A DNA stretch of 64,000 nucleotides from Lachnospiraceae bacterium M18-1 (GTDB taxonomy: Bacteria; Bacillota; Clostridia; Lachnospirales; Lachnospiraceae). Where the stretch lies: positions 987,422-1,051,421 of the forward strand of contig KE159609.1 of assembly GCA_000403295.2 (NCBI GenBank). Reading direction: 5' to 3'. A model generated the notes under the pieces. That model had not been told where the DNA came from and searched no databases. It worked only from the letters and a program-made list of their open reading frames with translations. Of this stretch, positions 53,254 to 62,805 are shown in pieces; position 1 is the first letter of the stretch, and the number at the start of each line of letters is the position of its first letter. Made by a program: the position numbers and the translations under genes.

Positions 53254-54318
53254 TTACTCAAGGTTCATAACCTGTCTGTAATATTCGGCAAGCCGCTCAT
53301 GCATCCGCCGGATGCTGAATGTATGTTCCGCTTTTTCCAGATTGTTTCGGGACATGGCTTCCAGCATCTTTACATCGCTGCTGCAGCGCAGCATGGCTTC
53401 TGCCAGCGCGGCAGTATCTCCGGGTTCCACCAGGATTCCGTTTTCCTCCGTGACGACCTCTGGAATCGCGCCTACGGCGGTGCTTATGATGGCCTTGCCG
53501 GCTGCCATCCCCTCCAGGATGGATACGGGCAGACCTTCGTGGTAGGAGGGGAGGATCAGGACTGCGGCCTGCTTCAGGCAGTCCAGTTTCTCCTCCCGGC
53601 CAATCCAGCCAGGCACCCGGATCTGACGCTGGAGTCCTTTTTGGGCAGCCAGGGAGCGGATCTGTTCCACATCCCCGTCTCCCGCCATACAGACGGTGAG
53701 ATCAGGGTTTCTTCGGAGGGCAAGTTCCAGGGCGTCAACCAGGTCATAGGCCCCTTTTCGCTCGCCAAGCCTCCCCAGCATGAGAAAGGAATTGCGGTAC
53801 TTTGATACGTCCGCGGCTGCAGAACGGAATTGGGCGGTATCAACCCCGTTGTTCAGCACCCGGCAGGTATCGATGTGAAAGCGGGCTTCCAGTTCCCTCT
53901 TCCAACTGTCAGACAATGCCAGCACCAGATCCGCCTGACGGATAAAACGGTCCACGATCCTCTTTCTGCGCGTCCCCAGCCTGTCGTAAAACACCAGGTA
54001 TTCCGCGCCGTGGATATGTACGATTGCTTTTTTTCCGGCCTGTTTTATTTTTCGTAGATAAAGGTTCTTTCGGAAGGTGCTGCCTTTTTCTGCGGTGTGG
54101 ATGTGGAACAGGTCATAATTTTTATACCGCAGCAGAAAACGCAGATAGCCGTAGGCGGAATACAGCAGCCGGACCGCCAGGCTGCCGTCGATATAGGATG
54201 GGAAAATGTCGATCTGAAACTCTTGGTTCAGAGATACGCTTTCCCGGATTCCGCGGATAACCTCAGCCATCCCGCCGCAGGAGCGGGTATCGCTGGGGCC
54301 GATGACTAAAACCTTCAT
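53254..54318 (-). CDS. GT4 glycosyltransferase
   Basis: A 354-residue GT-B enzyme (VLVIGPSDTRSCGGMAEVIRGI; HIHGAEYLVFYDRLG; NSFLMLGRLGERKGAYDLVDAL; ILPSYHEGLPVSILEGMAAGKAIIST), including the E-x7-E motif. Start at 54318 (ATGA overlap with the wzy stop; GGAGGATGC upstream). Confidence 0.92.
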   Translation of the reverse strand: MKVLVIGPSDTRSCGGMAEVIRGIRESVSLNQEFQIDIFPSYIDGSLAVRLLYSAYGYLRFLLRYKNYDLFHIHTAEKGSTFRKNLYLRKIKQAGKKAIVHIHGAEYLVFYDRLGTRRKRIVDRFIRQADLVLALSDSWKRELEARFHIDTCRVLNNGVDTAQFRSAAADVSKYRNSFLMLGRLGERKGAYDLVDALELALRRNPDLTVCMAGDGDVEQIRSLAAQKGLQRQIRVPGWIGREEKLDCLKQAAVLILPSYHEGLPVSILEGMAAGKAIISTAVGAIPEVVTEENGILVEPGDTAALAEAMLRCSSDVKMLEAMSRNNLEKAEHTFSIRRMHERLAEYYRQVMNLE

Positions 54319-55574
54319 GATGCATCCTCCCATTGCGCGCAGTGCTGTTCAAGCGCCTTGTCCGCCAGGGAATCCATATGGTAGGACATGGGAACCAGGG
54401 CGCAGGCGATCATGGTATAGGGGTAGTAGATCGTATTGTCTGTGGCGTACAGCACAAAGCAGTAGATACAGATACTGAGAAACAGGCAGCCTGCATTTTT
54501 TCCGCCCTGCCGGAACCAGTAACGGAGCCTTACAATCAAAAAGCACCAGAGCCAGATCCAGTATCCCACAAACCCCATATTCAGGTACATGCGCAGAAAA
54601 TCGTTGTGGATCTGCATGATCGTCCTCTGGGGAGTCTGGAATACGGCGCCGGTCTGCCAGTCCACATACCGCTCAAATCCAATCCCCCTGCCCATAAAGG
54701 TGAAGTTGATATCGTAGTAGGGCTCCAGGTTCGTAAACATGCCCAGACGTCCTTTCGTATCAATCTGAAGCGCTGTCTCCAGGTATTCGAAAAGGCCCAG
54801 GCGGATTCCCGCAATGTACAGAAAGCTGACCAGCATCATCCCTACGGCCAGGCACAGCGCCGTCTGTCTGGATGCTTTTTCCGGCAGCAGGCGCAGGATG
54901 AAGGCTACGAGGAATCCAAGCAGGATGGCGGGAATAGCAATCCGTTTTAAACCGAGAACAAACAAAAGGGCCACTACCAGCATCCAGAGGAAAGAATGTG
55001 AGACTTCCTTCCGGTTCAAAAGCAGGTAGAGTATGAAGGGACCAAACGCAAAGGTCAGGTCGTTGATCTCCAGTTTCGTCATGAGGGGGCCGCTTTCCAC
55101 TGCGAAGGAGAGCAGCAGCGTGCGAAATTCCATCAGAAAAGGCCCAAGCCCGCCTTCTGCGATCACGACCAGGACAAGCAGAAAATTTGCGGCGCACATG
55201 GAGCCCAGACAGTACCAGATCCCCTTTTCACCAAACAGGTACAGAGTCGCTACAGCCACACAGACCGACAAAAGCTGCGGAATGATCATGCCGATGCCGT
55301 TTGCGATGGTGACGGCGTCCGCTCCGGACGCCACCCAGATGACCGAGGAAAAGAGAAAGGGGATCAGGTAGGGCAGGACCTGTACCGCAGTATGGCGGGC
55401 CAGAAGGACGACTCGATTGAGCCGTACCGTGGCCGTAAAATTCAGCAGCGCAAGGAATAGAATCGCGAACGCACAGGGATTTTTAAGGCTGAAATCAACG
55501 CCCCCCACTTTAAAATATGTATCCTGCAGAAAGAACATTGCAGTTGCCAGTATAAAATAGATGATTGAGATCAA
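54315..55574 (-). CDS. O-antigen/EPS polymerase (Wzy-like)
   Basis: A 419-residue protein with 10-12 hydrophobic segments and a long external loop (QIDTKGRLGMFTNLEPYYDI, GRGIGFERYVDW), as in Wzy polymerases. Start is TTG at 55574 with a strong GGGAGGGTGAAAGC site. Sequence conservation is low in this family, so the call rests on topology and context. Confidence 0.82.
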   Translation of the reverse strand: MISIIYFILATAMFFLQDTYFKVGGVDFSLKNPCAFAILFLALLNFTATVRLNRVVLLARHTAVQVLPYLIPFLFSSVIWVASGADAVTIANGIGMIIPQLLSVCVAVATLYLFGEKGIWYCLGSMCAANFLLVLVVIAEGGLGPFLMEFRTLLLSFAVESGPLMTKLEINDLTFAFGPFILYLLLNRKEVSHSFLWMLVVALLFVLGLKRIAIPAILLGFLVAFILRLLPEKASRQTALCLAVGMMLVSFLYIAGIRLGLFEYLETALQIDTKGRLGMFTNLEPYYDINFTFMGRGIGFERYVDWQTGAVFQTPQRTIMQIHNDFLRMYLNMGFVGYWIWLWCFLIVRLRYWFRQGGKNAGCLFLSICIYCFVLYATDNTIYYPYTMIACALVPMSYHMDSLADKALEQHCAQWEDAS

Positions 55575-55658
55575 GCTTTCACCCTCCCTGAAATGAGTAT
55601 ATACAGAACGTCAGATAAATCTGTCTCTCTGTATCATATGATGCACACAGCCGCATGG

Positions 55659-55763
55659 GGAAATCTGCCGCTTCACGGCTGCGGCAGATTTCCTCGGCCG
55701 TGAGTATAACTTTACGCGTTCTCTGACAGGCGCGGGATCAGGGGCTGATGCCGCGCCTGTCAG
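55659..55763 (-). other. Two perfect 13-bp hairpins inside the capsule operon
   Basis: GGAAATCTGCCGC (55659-55671) pairs with 55681-55693, and CTGACAGGCGCGG (55723-55735) with 55751-55763, in the 185-bp gap between the PssE-like and Wzy-like genes. The second covers the PssE stop codon. Without T runs they may act as attenuators or RNA processing points. Confidence 0.6.
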
Positions 55764-56275
55764 GGGGCTGGGGCCGTATCCGTGACGGTATCAAGCAGAT
55801 ATGACCGAAGAATATCGTCAACGGAGGCGAGGAATGTCTCCGTATTGGACTGGTATGTATCAAACGGATGAGTTCTGACGACCGCCAGTACATCTGGCAG
55901 GAGATTTTCATCCGGACAGGTGCACACCAGATTCATCTCATGAAACCGTGCCGGAAGCTCCAGCTGGTGGTCGTCTACATGTTCCCCGTATCTGGAAAGC
56001 CGGGGAACTACGATGGTCTTTTTACCCCGCTTTACGGCATCAATGATCGTACCGGCGCCGCCGTGTGTAATGAGGACCGTACATGCCTGGAGCATTTCCG
56101 AAAACTGAGTCCGGTCATAGAAGGCCTGATAGCGGCAATGAGAAGGCACATAGTCACTGAAACCTGTCTGGATGCAGACCTCCTCGGTGACGGCGCCGTC
56201 CCGGACCATCTGGTCTACCTTTTTGAGCAGACGGTTAAATGGAAACTTTTGAGATCCGACAGTTACAAATATCAT
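55760..56275 (-). CDS. PssE/Alg13-like glycosyltransferase subunit
   Basis: A 171-residue protein with the GT28 C-terminal pattern (MIFVTVGSQKFPFNRLLKKVD; ITHGGAGTIIDAVKRGKKTIVVPR; EHVDDHQLELPARF). In this family the catalytic PssE works with membrane-anchored PssD. A GAGGTGATC site precedes it. Confidence 0.9.
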   Translation of the reverse strand: MIFVTVGSQKFPFNRLLKKVDQMVRDGAVTEEVCIQTGFSDYVPSHCRYQAFYDRTQFSEMLQACTVLITHGGAGTIIDAVKRGKKTIVVPRLSRYGEHVDDHQLELPARFHEMNLVCTCPDENLLPDVLAVVRTHPFDTYQSNTETFLASVDDILRSYLLDTVTDTAPAP

Positions 56276-56284
56276 ATGATCACC

Positions 56285-56755
56285 TCAATAGATACCTCCG
56301 AGATACACGGCGCCGGGGTAGAACTTCAACAGCTCAGGCCATTGGACATAGAAGCGGTCCGCGAACCGATAGAGGAATTTTCCAGTCCTGGTAGGACTGT
56401 GAACATTGGCATAGGATTCGATAAACACAAGTTTCGTTCCCCATATCCTGCACAGCAGGCAGAGGGGGATAACGGCAAGAACGCCGGTGGTTATGACCAC
56501 ATCCGGCTGTTCTGCAAATAAGATTCTGAGGGAGAGGAAGGCATTTGCAGCCAGACGCAGGAAGCAGCTCTTTTCCCGGCGGTTGACTTGCTGCAGATAG
56601 TAAAAACGGATTTCCTCATCAGACGCTTCGTACATGGTCCGCTCCGTGACGATAAAGCTGTCATACCGGCCCATGAGGGGCCGCAGCATCATAAGCTCTT
56701 CCAGATGACCGCCGGATGATGCTGCGAAGCAGATTTTTAATTTTTTGTTTTTCAA
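56285..56755 (-). CDS. PssD/Alg14-like glycosyltransferase subunit
   Basis: A 156-residue protein: KICFAASSGGHLEELMML and ITTGVLAVIPLCLLCRIWG (membrane) are typical of Alg14/PssD, which anchors PssE. Start is a TTG whose last bases overlap the stop of the preceding gene (TTGA). PssD ends 9 bp before PssE. Confidence 0.88.
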   Translation of the reverse strand: MKNKKLKICFAASSGGHLEELMMLRPLMGRYDSFIVTERTMYEASDEEIRFYYLQQVNRREKSCFLRLAANAFLSLRILFAEQPDVVITTGVLAVIPLCLLCRIWGTKLVFIESYANVHSPTRTGKFLYRFADRFYVQWPELLKFYPGAVYLGGIY

Positions 56756-58632
56756 AACCGATCCTCTCCTGTATCAACGCTGCTGACCCGCTTCATGGCA
56801 GTGGACAGCAGTTCACGGATATAATAGCACTGCTCCTCGCCCGCACAGGCGGAGCCGCTCTGCAGTCCGATATGATAGCCGCGCTCCCCGGCCTTTTCCT
56901 CCATGACAAGGATGATCTGCGTCAGAGCGGCGTTTACCTGCTCACGTTCCAGTGACTCGGCAAAGAGCAGATATTGTCCGGCCCCGTTATTGCCGACAAA
57001 CAGCTTATCAGACGGGACAAAGACGGAGGTCAGGATTCCTACGAAATCTTTGATGATCTGATCCCCTGCTTCGCGGCCCAGACGGGCATTTTCCGTCTGC
57101 AGGTTGGCAAGTTTAAATACAATACATGCAAAGCTCTCCGGTATCGGACGACGGTCCCGGGCTGTGATGAACTGATCGCATTTTGCACGGTTGGGAAGTC
57201 CGTCCACCTTGTTTGTAAAAGCATAGTATTCTATAAAATCTTCGATTCTGCCGAAAAGCGCCGCGCCGGCACAGCCCAGAGCGCCGAAGATCACGATGAT
57301 CAGGATGGTGAAGATCAGGATCGGAAACCGTTCCGTAACTCTCACGCTGGACAGCATGGAAATGTTCCGCACGCCCAGATATTCGTTGTATTCATCGTTG
57401 GTCTCATAGTAAATCGTCTGGAGATTATTGATTTTTTCTGCCAGGTGTTCAATCTTGGCCTGGATCTCATCCTGAACCTCCTGAGGTGAACTGGAGGGCG
57501 CTCCGGTGAACACATCCAGGATATAGTTATTGTATTCCTTGTCGATCAGGTTTTGCTCGTACAGGGTGCGGTCTTCGATATACTGCATCATCAGCAGGTC
57601 GTATTCTGCGGTCCGGTCTACGGGCTCCCAGTCGTCTTCCTCATACTTCCGGTTCCAGTCGTCATATACGTTTGGCAGTACATAGTTGCGCAGAGCGCTC
57701 TCCCGGGTCTGGTCGATCGTATTGGGATCCGTCTCCGGTGTATTCGTGGCGCTAAATTCGTCCATTGCATTTTCATAGGAAGAAATGATGCCGCGGATCC
57801 GTTCCACTTCAAAAGACACCGCGCTGTTGGAAATCTCCAGGTCGTTGTTCCTGTTTTTATATTTGTCCAGAAGCAGGCTGCAGTCTTTTGTGATCTTTCC
57901 TTCCAGAATCTCGGAAAGCAGTTCGCGTACTTCCACCTCCTGGATAAACTCAAATTCATTTTTCAGATCCTGGAAGCTGCGGCCGGTTTTGCTGGAACGA
58001 AAATCCATATCCCATTCCGCCTTATTGGCCAGATGCTCTGTCATACTTTCCAGGGTTTCGTCCATGACCTCGGCCATCTCCAGATAATCATAGCCTTTTG
58101 TGGAGATATCGCTGACCGGGTTTGCAGCCAGGGCGGTGTTGACATGGGATTTTCCGTAATAGCTGGCGTATTCCTGCAGCACCTGGTTCAGAACCTTGCG
58201 CGGATACTCCTTGCCGTTTCTGACGCCGCAGTTGAAGGAGACAAGAAAACGGGTCGGTATAAACTCATAATCCTCTTCCCCATTGTCCAGTTTTGCCTGC
58301 TGTATCAAAAGGTCTTCATCTGTAATAATGGGTTCTGCATGGATGTTCATGCGGATATCATCCGTGGTTGCTTCCGTAAATTCAATCCCCAGCGCACGCA
58401 TTGCATCGGAAACCAGATTGGTGGCATAGATTTCGGACGGGTCAATGGGGGTATCATCCGGAGAGAGCCCTTCGGCAGCCCTGGATCCAGTATATTCGAT
58501 CACCGTGACTGCAGTATATTGCTGGATATACAGCTGGGCGATCAGGTAAAAAGCGATGCCTGCCAGAATGGAAAATCCGGCAATCGCTTTACGGTATTTT
58601 TTTAAATAGCGAAAAACATCTAGTTCTTTCAT
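56752..58632 (-). CDS. Wzz-like polysaccharide co-polymerase fused to degenerate GGDEF domain
   Basis: A 626-residue protein. A Wzz-like start (ELDVFRYLKKYRKAIAGF, membrane segment GIAFYLIAQLYI), a large external helical domain (residues about 40-430), a second membrane segment (FPILIFTILIIVIFGALGCAG, about 435-460), then a cytoplasmic GGDEF-like domain (about 472-615). That domain keeps the fold marks (LPNRAKCDQF; GREAGDQII at about 517-525), but the active motif is GNNGAGQY (about 547-554) instead of RxGGDEF, so it should be inactive as a cyclase. It may sense a nucleotide such as c-di-GMP and control chain length. Confidence 0.82.
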   Translation of the reverse strand: MKELDVFRYLKKYRKAIAGFSILAGIAFYLIAQLYIQQYTAVTVIEYTGSRAAEGLSPDDTPIDPSEIYATNLVSDAMRALGIEFTEATTDDIRMNIHAEPIITDEDLLIQQAKLDNGEEDYEFIPTRFLVSFNCGVRNGKEYPRKVLNQVLQEYASYYGKSHVNTALAANPVSDISTKGYDYLEMAEVMDETLESMTEHLANKAEWDMDFRSSKTGRSFQDLKNEFEFIQEVEVRELLSEILEGKITKDCSLLLDKYKNRNNDLEISNSAVSFEVERIRGIISSYENAMDEFSATNTPETDPNTIDQTRESALRNYVLPNVYDDWNRKYEEDDWEPVDRTAEYDLLMMQYIEDRTLYEQNLIDKEYNNYILDVFTGAPSSSPQEVQDEIQAKIEHLAEKINNLQTIYYETNDEYNEYLGVRNISMLSSVRVTERFPILIFTILIIVIFGALGCAGAALFGRIEDFIEYYAFTNKVDGLPNRAKCDQFITARDRRPIPESFACIVFKLANLQTENARLGREAGDQIIKDFVGILTSVFVPSDKLFVGNNGAGQYLLFAESLEREQVNAALTQIILVMEEKAGERGYHIGLQSGSACAGEEQCYYIRELLSTAMKRVSSVDTGEDRF

Positions 58633-60074
58633 GACGCGTCCCCCTTCTTTGTTTTTCCGTTCTTCCTGCCCGGTCTCCAGGTTTTATGTCCGGCTGTGCG
58701 GATTCTGCCGAAGTCCTGGCAGAAAGGTTCCAATATCATATTCCCGCCCAGCGCGATCACAAAGAGGATCGTGAACAGAAGGGCATCAACCGCAATGCCT
58801 GAGACTGACGGCGAACTAAAACATACCTGGATGTAGCCGTCGCGCTTTTCCGCGATATAGGTATCGCATAGTGTCCTGCTCTGCTCCGCCAGACTCAGCA
58901 GTTCGCTCTTCAGACTGTCAATCTGAAGGTCTGCTTCCTCATAGGCATTGGAGGGCGCCTGACTTTTGCCGACCTGCGCGGAAGCATAAGTGTTGTGCTC
59001 CATTTCTTCTACCAGTTCCGTGGCTTCTGCCAGAAATTCCGTGGCTTCTTCCGCGAAATAATCCACACCGACTTTGGTCCTGGACATGTAAAACTCCTGT
59101 TCCACATCGTAGGTGGGGATCAGAACAAAACGGGTCATAAACGCGTCGTAGATATCGATGGCTTCGATGCGCACGTCATGGGCAGCCATTTCTTTCTTAC
59201 GGGTGTTTTCCAAAAGGTGGTTTGCGTACTGCATCCGGGACTGATAGGTGTCCTTGTTTGTGGAAAGGCCCTTCTCCAGGATAAATGCACCGTAGCGTTC
59301 CAGTTCGATATTGATGTAATTCTCAATCTTCTGGTACAAAGAGGAGAAGGTTTCCTGGTCTTCCTCCGCACGGAAGCTGCTGCTCTCGCTGCTGTAGCCG
59401 GGGAGGTAGTCTCTGACTTTTGTGGCCTGCATCTGCAGATAATCCTTTACGTCCAGGTATTCCATTCCCTCAAGATCATCAAAGGACAGATCCAGCACAC
59501 TGTCATTTTCCGCGTAATTGAGTGTGAAATCTTCCCGGTACACGTCTGCCAGAAAGTTCAGGACAGTCTGCGGTTTCGTGTGATGGAGGGACACTCGGTC
59601 CGAGCAGTGAATCCAATATTCTGTTGAAATTTTCAAATCGGATTCCTGGGAAACATCCAGCTTTTCCGAATCCAGGGGAGTGGATATGGACAGATAACCG
59701 GACAACTGCTCCGGACTCATCTTCAGATTGGCGCGCTGAATGACTTTTTCAAGGATGTGTTCGGACAGGATATTGGACTCATTGAATCTGGTGGCGTTGG
59801 GGTTCTGCCCCCGCGCCGCCTCCTCGTAGTTGAAGATCATCAGCATGCTAGGTGACCAGAGCTCGGTCAGCAGACGGCCGATGAAAAAGACCAGAAAGAA
59901 AAGCACACCAAATAACGCTAGCTGTCTCTTTCTCTTTGCCAGAGAGCCGACTCCGTTTTTTAACTCGGAAATCTGCACCTTTGATTTTACCTTGAAGAAG
60001 CGCCAGATCAGAGTTATGTACAGAAACAGCATACACAGCATCAAAACAGGTTTTACCATACTTAACAGAATCAT
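58629..60074 (-). CDS. Second Wzz-like chain-length protein
   Basis: A 481-residue protein. Two membrane segments near the N-terminus (LMLCMLFLYITLIWRFF; LALFGVLFFLVFFIGRLLT), a helical external domain and a last membrane segment (ALLFTILFVIALGGNMIL) with a basic tail (RRPGRKNGKTKKGD-like). The topology resembles Wzz/YveK co-polymerases but with an extra N-terminal segment. It overlaps the Wzz-GGDEF gene by 4 bp, so the two are made together and may form one complex. No tyrosine kinase is present. Confidence 0.65.
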   Translation of the reverse strand: MILLSMVKPVLMLCMLFLYITLIWRFFKVKSKVQISELKNGVGSLAKRKRQLALFGVLFFLVFFIGRLLTELWSPSMLMIFNYEEAARGQNPNATRFNESNILSEHILEKVIQRANLKMSPEQLSGYLSISTPLDSEKLDVSQESDLKISTEYWIHCSDRVSLHHTKPQTVLNFLADVYREDFTLNYAENDSVLDLSFDDLEGMEYLDVKDYLQMQATKVRDYLPGYSSESSSFRAEEDQETFSSLYQKIENYINIELERYGAFILEKGLSTNKDTYQSRMQYANHLLENTRKKEMAAHDVRIEAIDIYDAFMTRFVLIPTYDVEQEFYMSRTKVGVDYFAEEATEFLAEATELVEEMEHNTYASAQVGKSQAPSNAYEEADLQIDSLKSELLSLAEQSRTLCDTYIAEKRDGYIQVCFSSPSVSGIAVDALLFTILFVIALGGNMILEPFCQDFGRIRTAGHKTWRPGRKNGKTKKGDAS

Positions 60075-60092
60075 AACGTATTCACTCCTTTA

Positions 60093-61019
60093 CTATTTCT
60101 GCGGAACATCCGGTTCCTTCCGGATATTGATATCAATGACCGCCAGTTCGGGTCTGTTGTTGATCCGGGGAAATCCACTGTGCCCGCCCATCCCTCTGGA
60201 AACAAAGATCGTACTGTCCGTCAGCTGATACATTCCGCCGCTGTATTTTGGAAAAAGGCCGGTATCTCCGTGGAAGAGGCCGCCGATCACGGGAATTCGG
60301 ATCACTCCGCCGTGGAAGTGCCCGCAGACCCCCAGGTCAATCTCCGTGTCCGCCAGATGCTCATAGTAGAGCGTGGGGTAGTGGGAGATCAGCAGCTTAA
60401 AATCCTCGCTTTTTTCATACTCTTTGATAAATTCCTCTCCGTATTCCTCATATCCCTCCGGAGCCGTGGTCAGCCCGCCGATCAGGAACGGTGTCTTGTG
60501 AATTGTGACCGATTCGGCACGATTGATCAGGACATGGACGCCTTTTTCGGCAAGCATCTCTTCAAGGGGAATCCCTTTTTCATAGAGCAAATGGCTTTCA
60601 TGGTTGCCGGGGCCGTAATAGACAGGCGCGATCTTGAGCAGCTCATCGCACAGATTCATCAGGATATCCAGATTGTCGTCGTCTGAATTGACCATGTCTC
60701 CCGCGATCACGATCAGGTCGGGCATCAGGGCGTGGATCTGTTCTGTTAGGTCGGAGTTGCCTTTGCCAAACTCATGGTTATGCAGATCCGACAAGACGAC
60801 GAGACGGGTATTTTCCGATCCTCTTATTTTCGGGGAGTACAGATGATTAAAGGTGACCTCCAGTTCATCTGAGAGCAGATATCGTCCGCCGAGAATCAAT
60901 ACGGCGACAGTGAGGAACAGGAATAGAAACGACCATCTTCGGCGTTTTCTGTCACTTCCCTGCACTGCTGCTGAGTCAGCTGTGCTTCCTTCTTGATTTT
61001 TTTGGTTTTTCTTTCGCAT
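60093..61019 (-). CDS. Membrane-anchored metallophosphoesterase
   Basis: A 308-residue protein. An N-terminal membrane segment (FLFLFLTVAVLILGGRYLL) is followed by a calcineurin-like phosphatase domain with all metal motifs: VVLSDLHNHEFG, VIAGDMVNSDDD, GPGNHESH, LISHYP, GVCGHFHGG. Start at the ATG at 61019 (AAAGGAGGGAC site); a longer frame start lacks support. It is first in the capsule operon region, and may dephosphorylate lipid carriers, but this is inference. Confidence 0.88.
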   Translation of the reverse strand: MRKKNQKNQEGSTADSAAVQGSDRKRRRWSFLFLFLTVAVLILGGRYLLSDELEVTFNHLYSPKIRGSENTRLVVLSDLHNHEFGKGNSDLTEQIHALMPDLIVIAGDMVNSDDDNLDILMNLCDELLKIAPVYYGPGNHESHLLYEKGIPLEEMLAEKGVHVLINRAESVTIHKTPFLIGGLTTAPEGYEEYGEEFIKEYEKSEDFKLLISHYPTLYYEHLADTEIDLGVCGHFHGGVIRIPVIGGLFHGDTGLFPKYSGGMYQLTDSTIFVSRGMGGHSGFPRINNRPELAVIDINIRKEPDVPQK

Positions 61020-61257
61020 AGTCCCTCCTTTTTGACGGATTGACAAAATCCGCATTTTGTTATCTGCAGAGAAAGAGAGGAGGTACGAAATTACAGAATA
61101 TTATTTTATGCCTTGAAAAAGGAAATAACCTGTTTAGAAAAAGGCAGGAAAGCCTGTATTTAAAATAAAAATGCGCATAAAGAAACACGAGCACAAAGAA
61201 AATAAATGCCCGTTCTTTTACAAGAAATAGAATTGGATTCTTGATTACTCAAAAAGA
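61020..61257 (-). promoter_or_regulatory. Upstream region of capsule operon
   Basis: It contains a CGGATT-GACA-AAATCCG hairpin (about 61035-61052) before the start and an AT-rich stretch. The capsule operon promoter is expected here but I could not pick one -10/-35 pair with confidence. Confidence 0.35.
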
Positions 61258-62100
61258 TCAGATGATCAGCCTCAGCCGTTCTAATTGTCTGGCATGTTCT
61301 GTCTCGGTGGTGACCAGGTAGATCCGGGTCGTCTCAATGGAGCTGTGTCCAAGTACATCTGCCAGACGAACAACATCCTTGCAAACATTGTAAAAACTGG
61401 ACGCAAACAGGTGCCGGAGATTATGAGGAAATACCTTTGAGGGTTCCACCTTCGCAGATTCACACAAGGCTTTCATTTCTTTCCAGATCTGAGTCCTGGA
61501 CAGGCTGTTTCCATTTTTGGCTATAAAGATCTGTCCCTTTTTAATGCCTCGTTTTTTTGCGTACTTGCGTAGTTTCCGGCAGAGCTTTTGCGGAAGCAGG
61601 ATTGTTCGGATCTTGCCTTTTAAAGAAATATCAGTCCTTCCGTTGAGTATAGCTTCTATCGTGATATATTTTACCTCCGAAACCCGGATCCCTGTGCTGC
61701 AGATTGTTTCCATCAGCAGCCGCAGGCGTTCTTTTCCTTGCTGCTGCGCGGTCTGCAGAAGCCGCAGGTATTCCTTCCTGTCAAGCGCTCTCGCCTGCTC
61801 CCGGAACATTTTGCGCTGAATATGAAGAAACTTTACCCGGCATTCCTCCCAGCCCATGAAACGGAAAAAGTCATTTACTGCGGAAAGCATGGAATTGATC
61901 GTAGCAGGGACGTATGACATCTCTGTTAGATATTCTTTCCATCCCGCGGCGTTTTCCTTGCTCGCCTCTCTGCCCGAAAGCCAGGAAAGAAACGCTTTTA
62001 TATCGCGCAGATATTTTTCGATCGTCCCGGCGCTGCGTTCTGCATGGCAGAGATATTCCTTATAATTGCTGATATCTTCAATTGTCATCTGGTAATTCAT
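61258..62100 (-). CDS. Tyrosine recombinase 1
   Basis: A 280-residue phage-integrase family protein with a SAM-like N-terminal core-binding domain (IEKYLRDIKAFLSWLSGR) and full catalytic set: TGIRVSEVKYI, HNLRHLFASSF, LGHSSIETTRIYL. AGAAGGAGG site at start. It reads toward the capsule operon. Small recombinases like this next to capsule genes often invert promoters. Confidence 0.9.
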   Translation of the reverse strand: MNYQMTIEDISNYKEYLCHAERSAGTIEKYLRDIKAFLSWLSGREASKENAAGWKEYLTEMSYVPATINSMLSAVNDFFRFMGWEECRVKFLHIQRKMFREQARALDRKEYLRLLQTAQQQGKERLRLLMETICSTGIRVSEVKYITIEAILNGRTDISLKGKIRTILLPQKLCRKLRKYAKKRGIKKGQIFIAKNGNSLSRTQIWKEMKALCESAKVEPSKVFPHNLRHLFASSFYNVCKDVVRLADVLGHSSIETTRIYLVTTETEHARQLERLRLII

Positions 62101-62805
62101 GATTGCCTCCTTCTGAATTTTTTTCTTTGGCCGAATCCTGATGAATCATCAAGATTCACAGTAACATTCGGCCATCTGCATAAGAATAAAAAAGAATGGT
62201 CTTGATTTGTGAATCTATCATAACATGAAATGATTATCCGGAAAAGTAAAATCCTTTTGACAACGATCTAAAATATATCTTCAGCAAAATATAACCCAAA
62301 GTCTGCTTTGTAAAAATTGTGATTAATTTATCCGGTGAGATATACCTTGTGAAACGGCCGGATGGCCATGATGGGGTGCCCTCGGGTACCGGCAAGAATA
62401 AAAAAGAAGAATATATTTCCGAATCCTTTGATAAAGAATCATACAGGGTCAATTGATACAGAACCCTGAATGTATTTACAGACAGAAATACATTTTCGGG
62501 AGTTTTATAAAATGGACAAACTGATATTACGAAAGTATCACAGATTGTCCTACTCTGCGACACAAGAATACCGACAATTTTGAGTAAATATTAACACATT
62601 TTTAATATATTTTCAATACTAATCTATGTATTACAATGTTTCCCAATATCCCAAAAGTTACTGTTCACATCCTTTGGGTGCTCCAGTAACAGTATCCAGC
62701 GTATTTTAGGTCGCTTTTTGCAGTCATTATCTTATATGATAAAATTGTAAAATCTTCAACATTTTAATGGCACTATGGATAATGCAAAATACAGGAGGTA
62801 CTTAT
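62101..62805. promoter_or_regulatory. 0.7-kb region with inverted repeats between two divergent recombinases
   Basis: It holds TGGCCGAAT/ATTCGGCCA (62128-62136/62166-62174), AGATTCACA/TGTGAATCT (62152-62160/62208-62216), CAGGGT/ACCCTG (62444-62449/62463-62468), AATGTATTT/AAATACATT (62469-62477/62486-62494), GACAAACTG/CAGATTGTC (62515-62523/62541-62549, one mismatch), and copy 3 of the structured element. No gene is supported here. It is a good candidate for recombinase sites or an invertible switch. Confidence 0.5.
62657..62714 (+). repeat. Structured element, partial copy 3
   Basis: 58 bases match 35824-35882 with about six differences, including the GTTACTG/CAGTAAC hairpin with inner CAYCC/GGGTG and the following ATCCAGC. 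Its CCAGCCC arm is broken. Confidence 0.75.
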
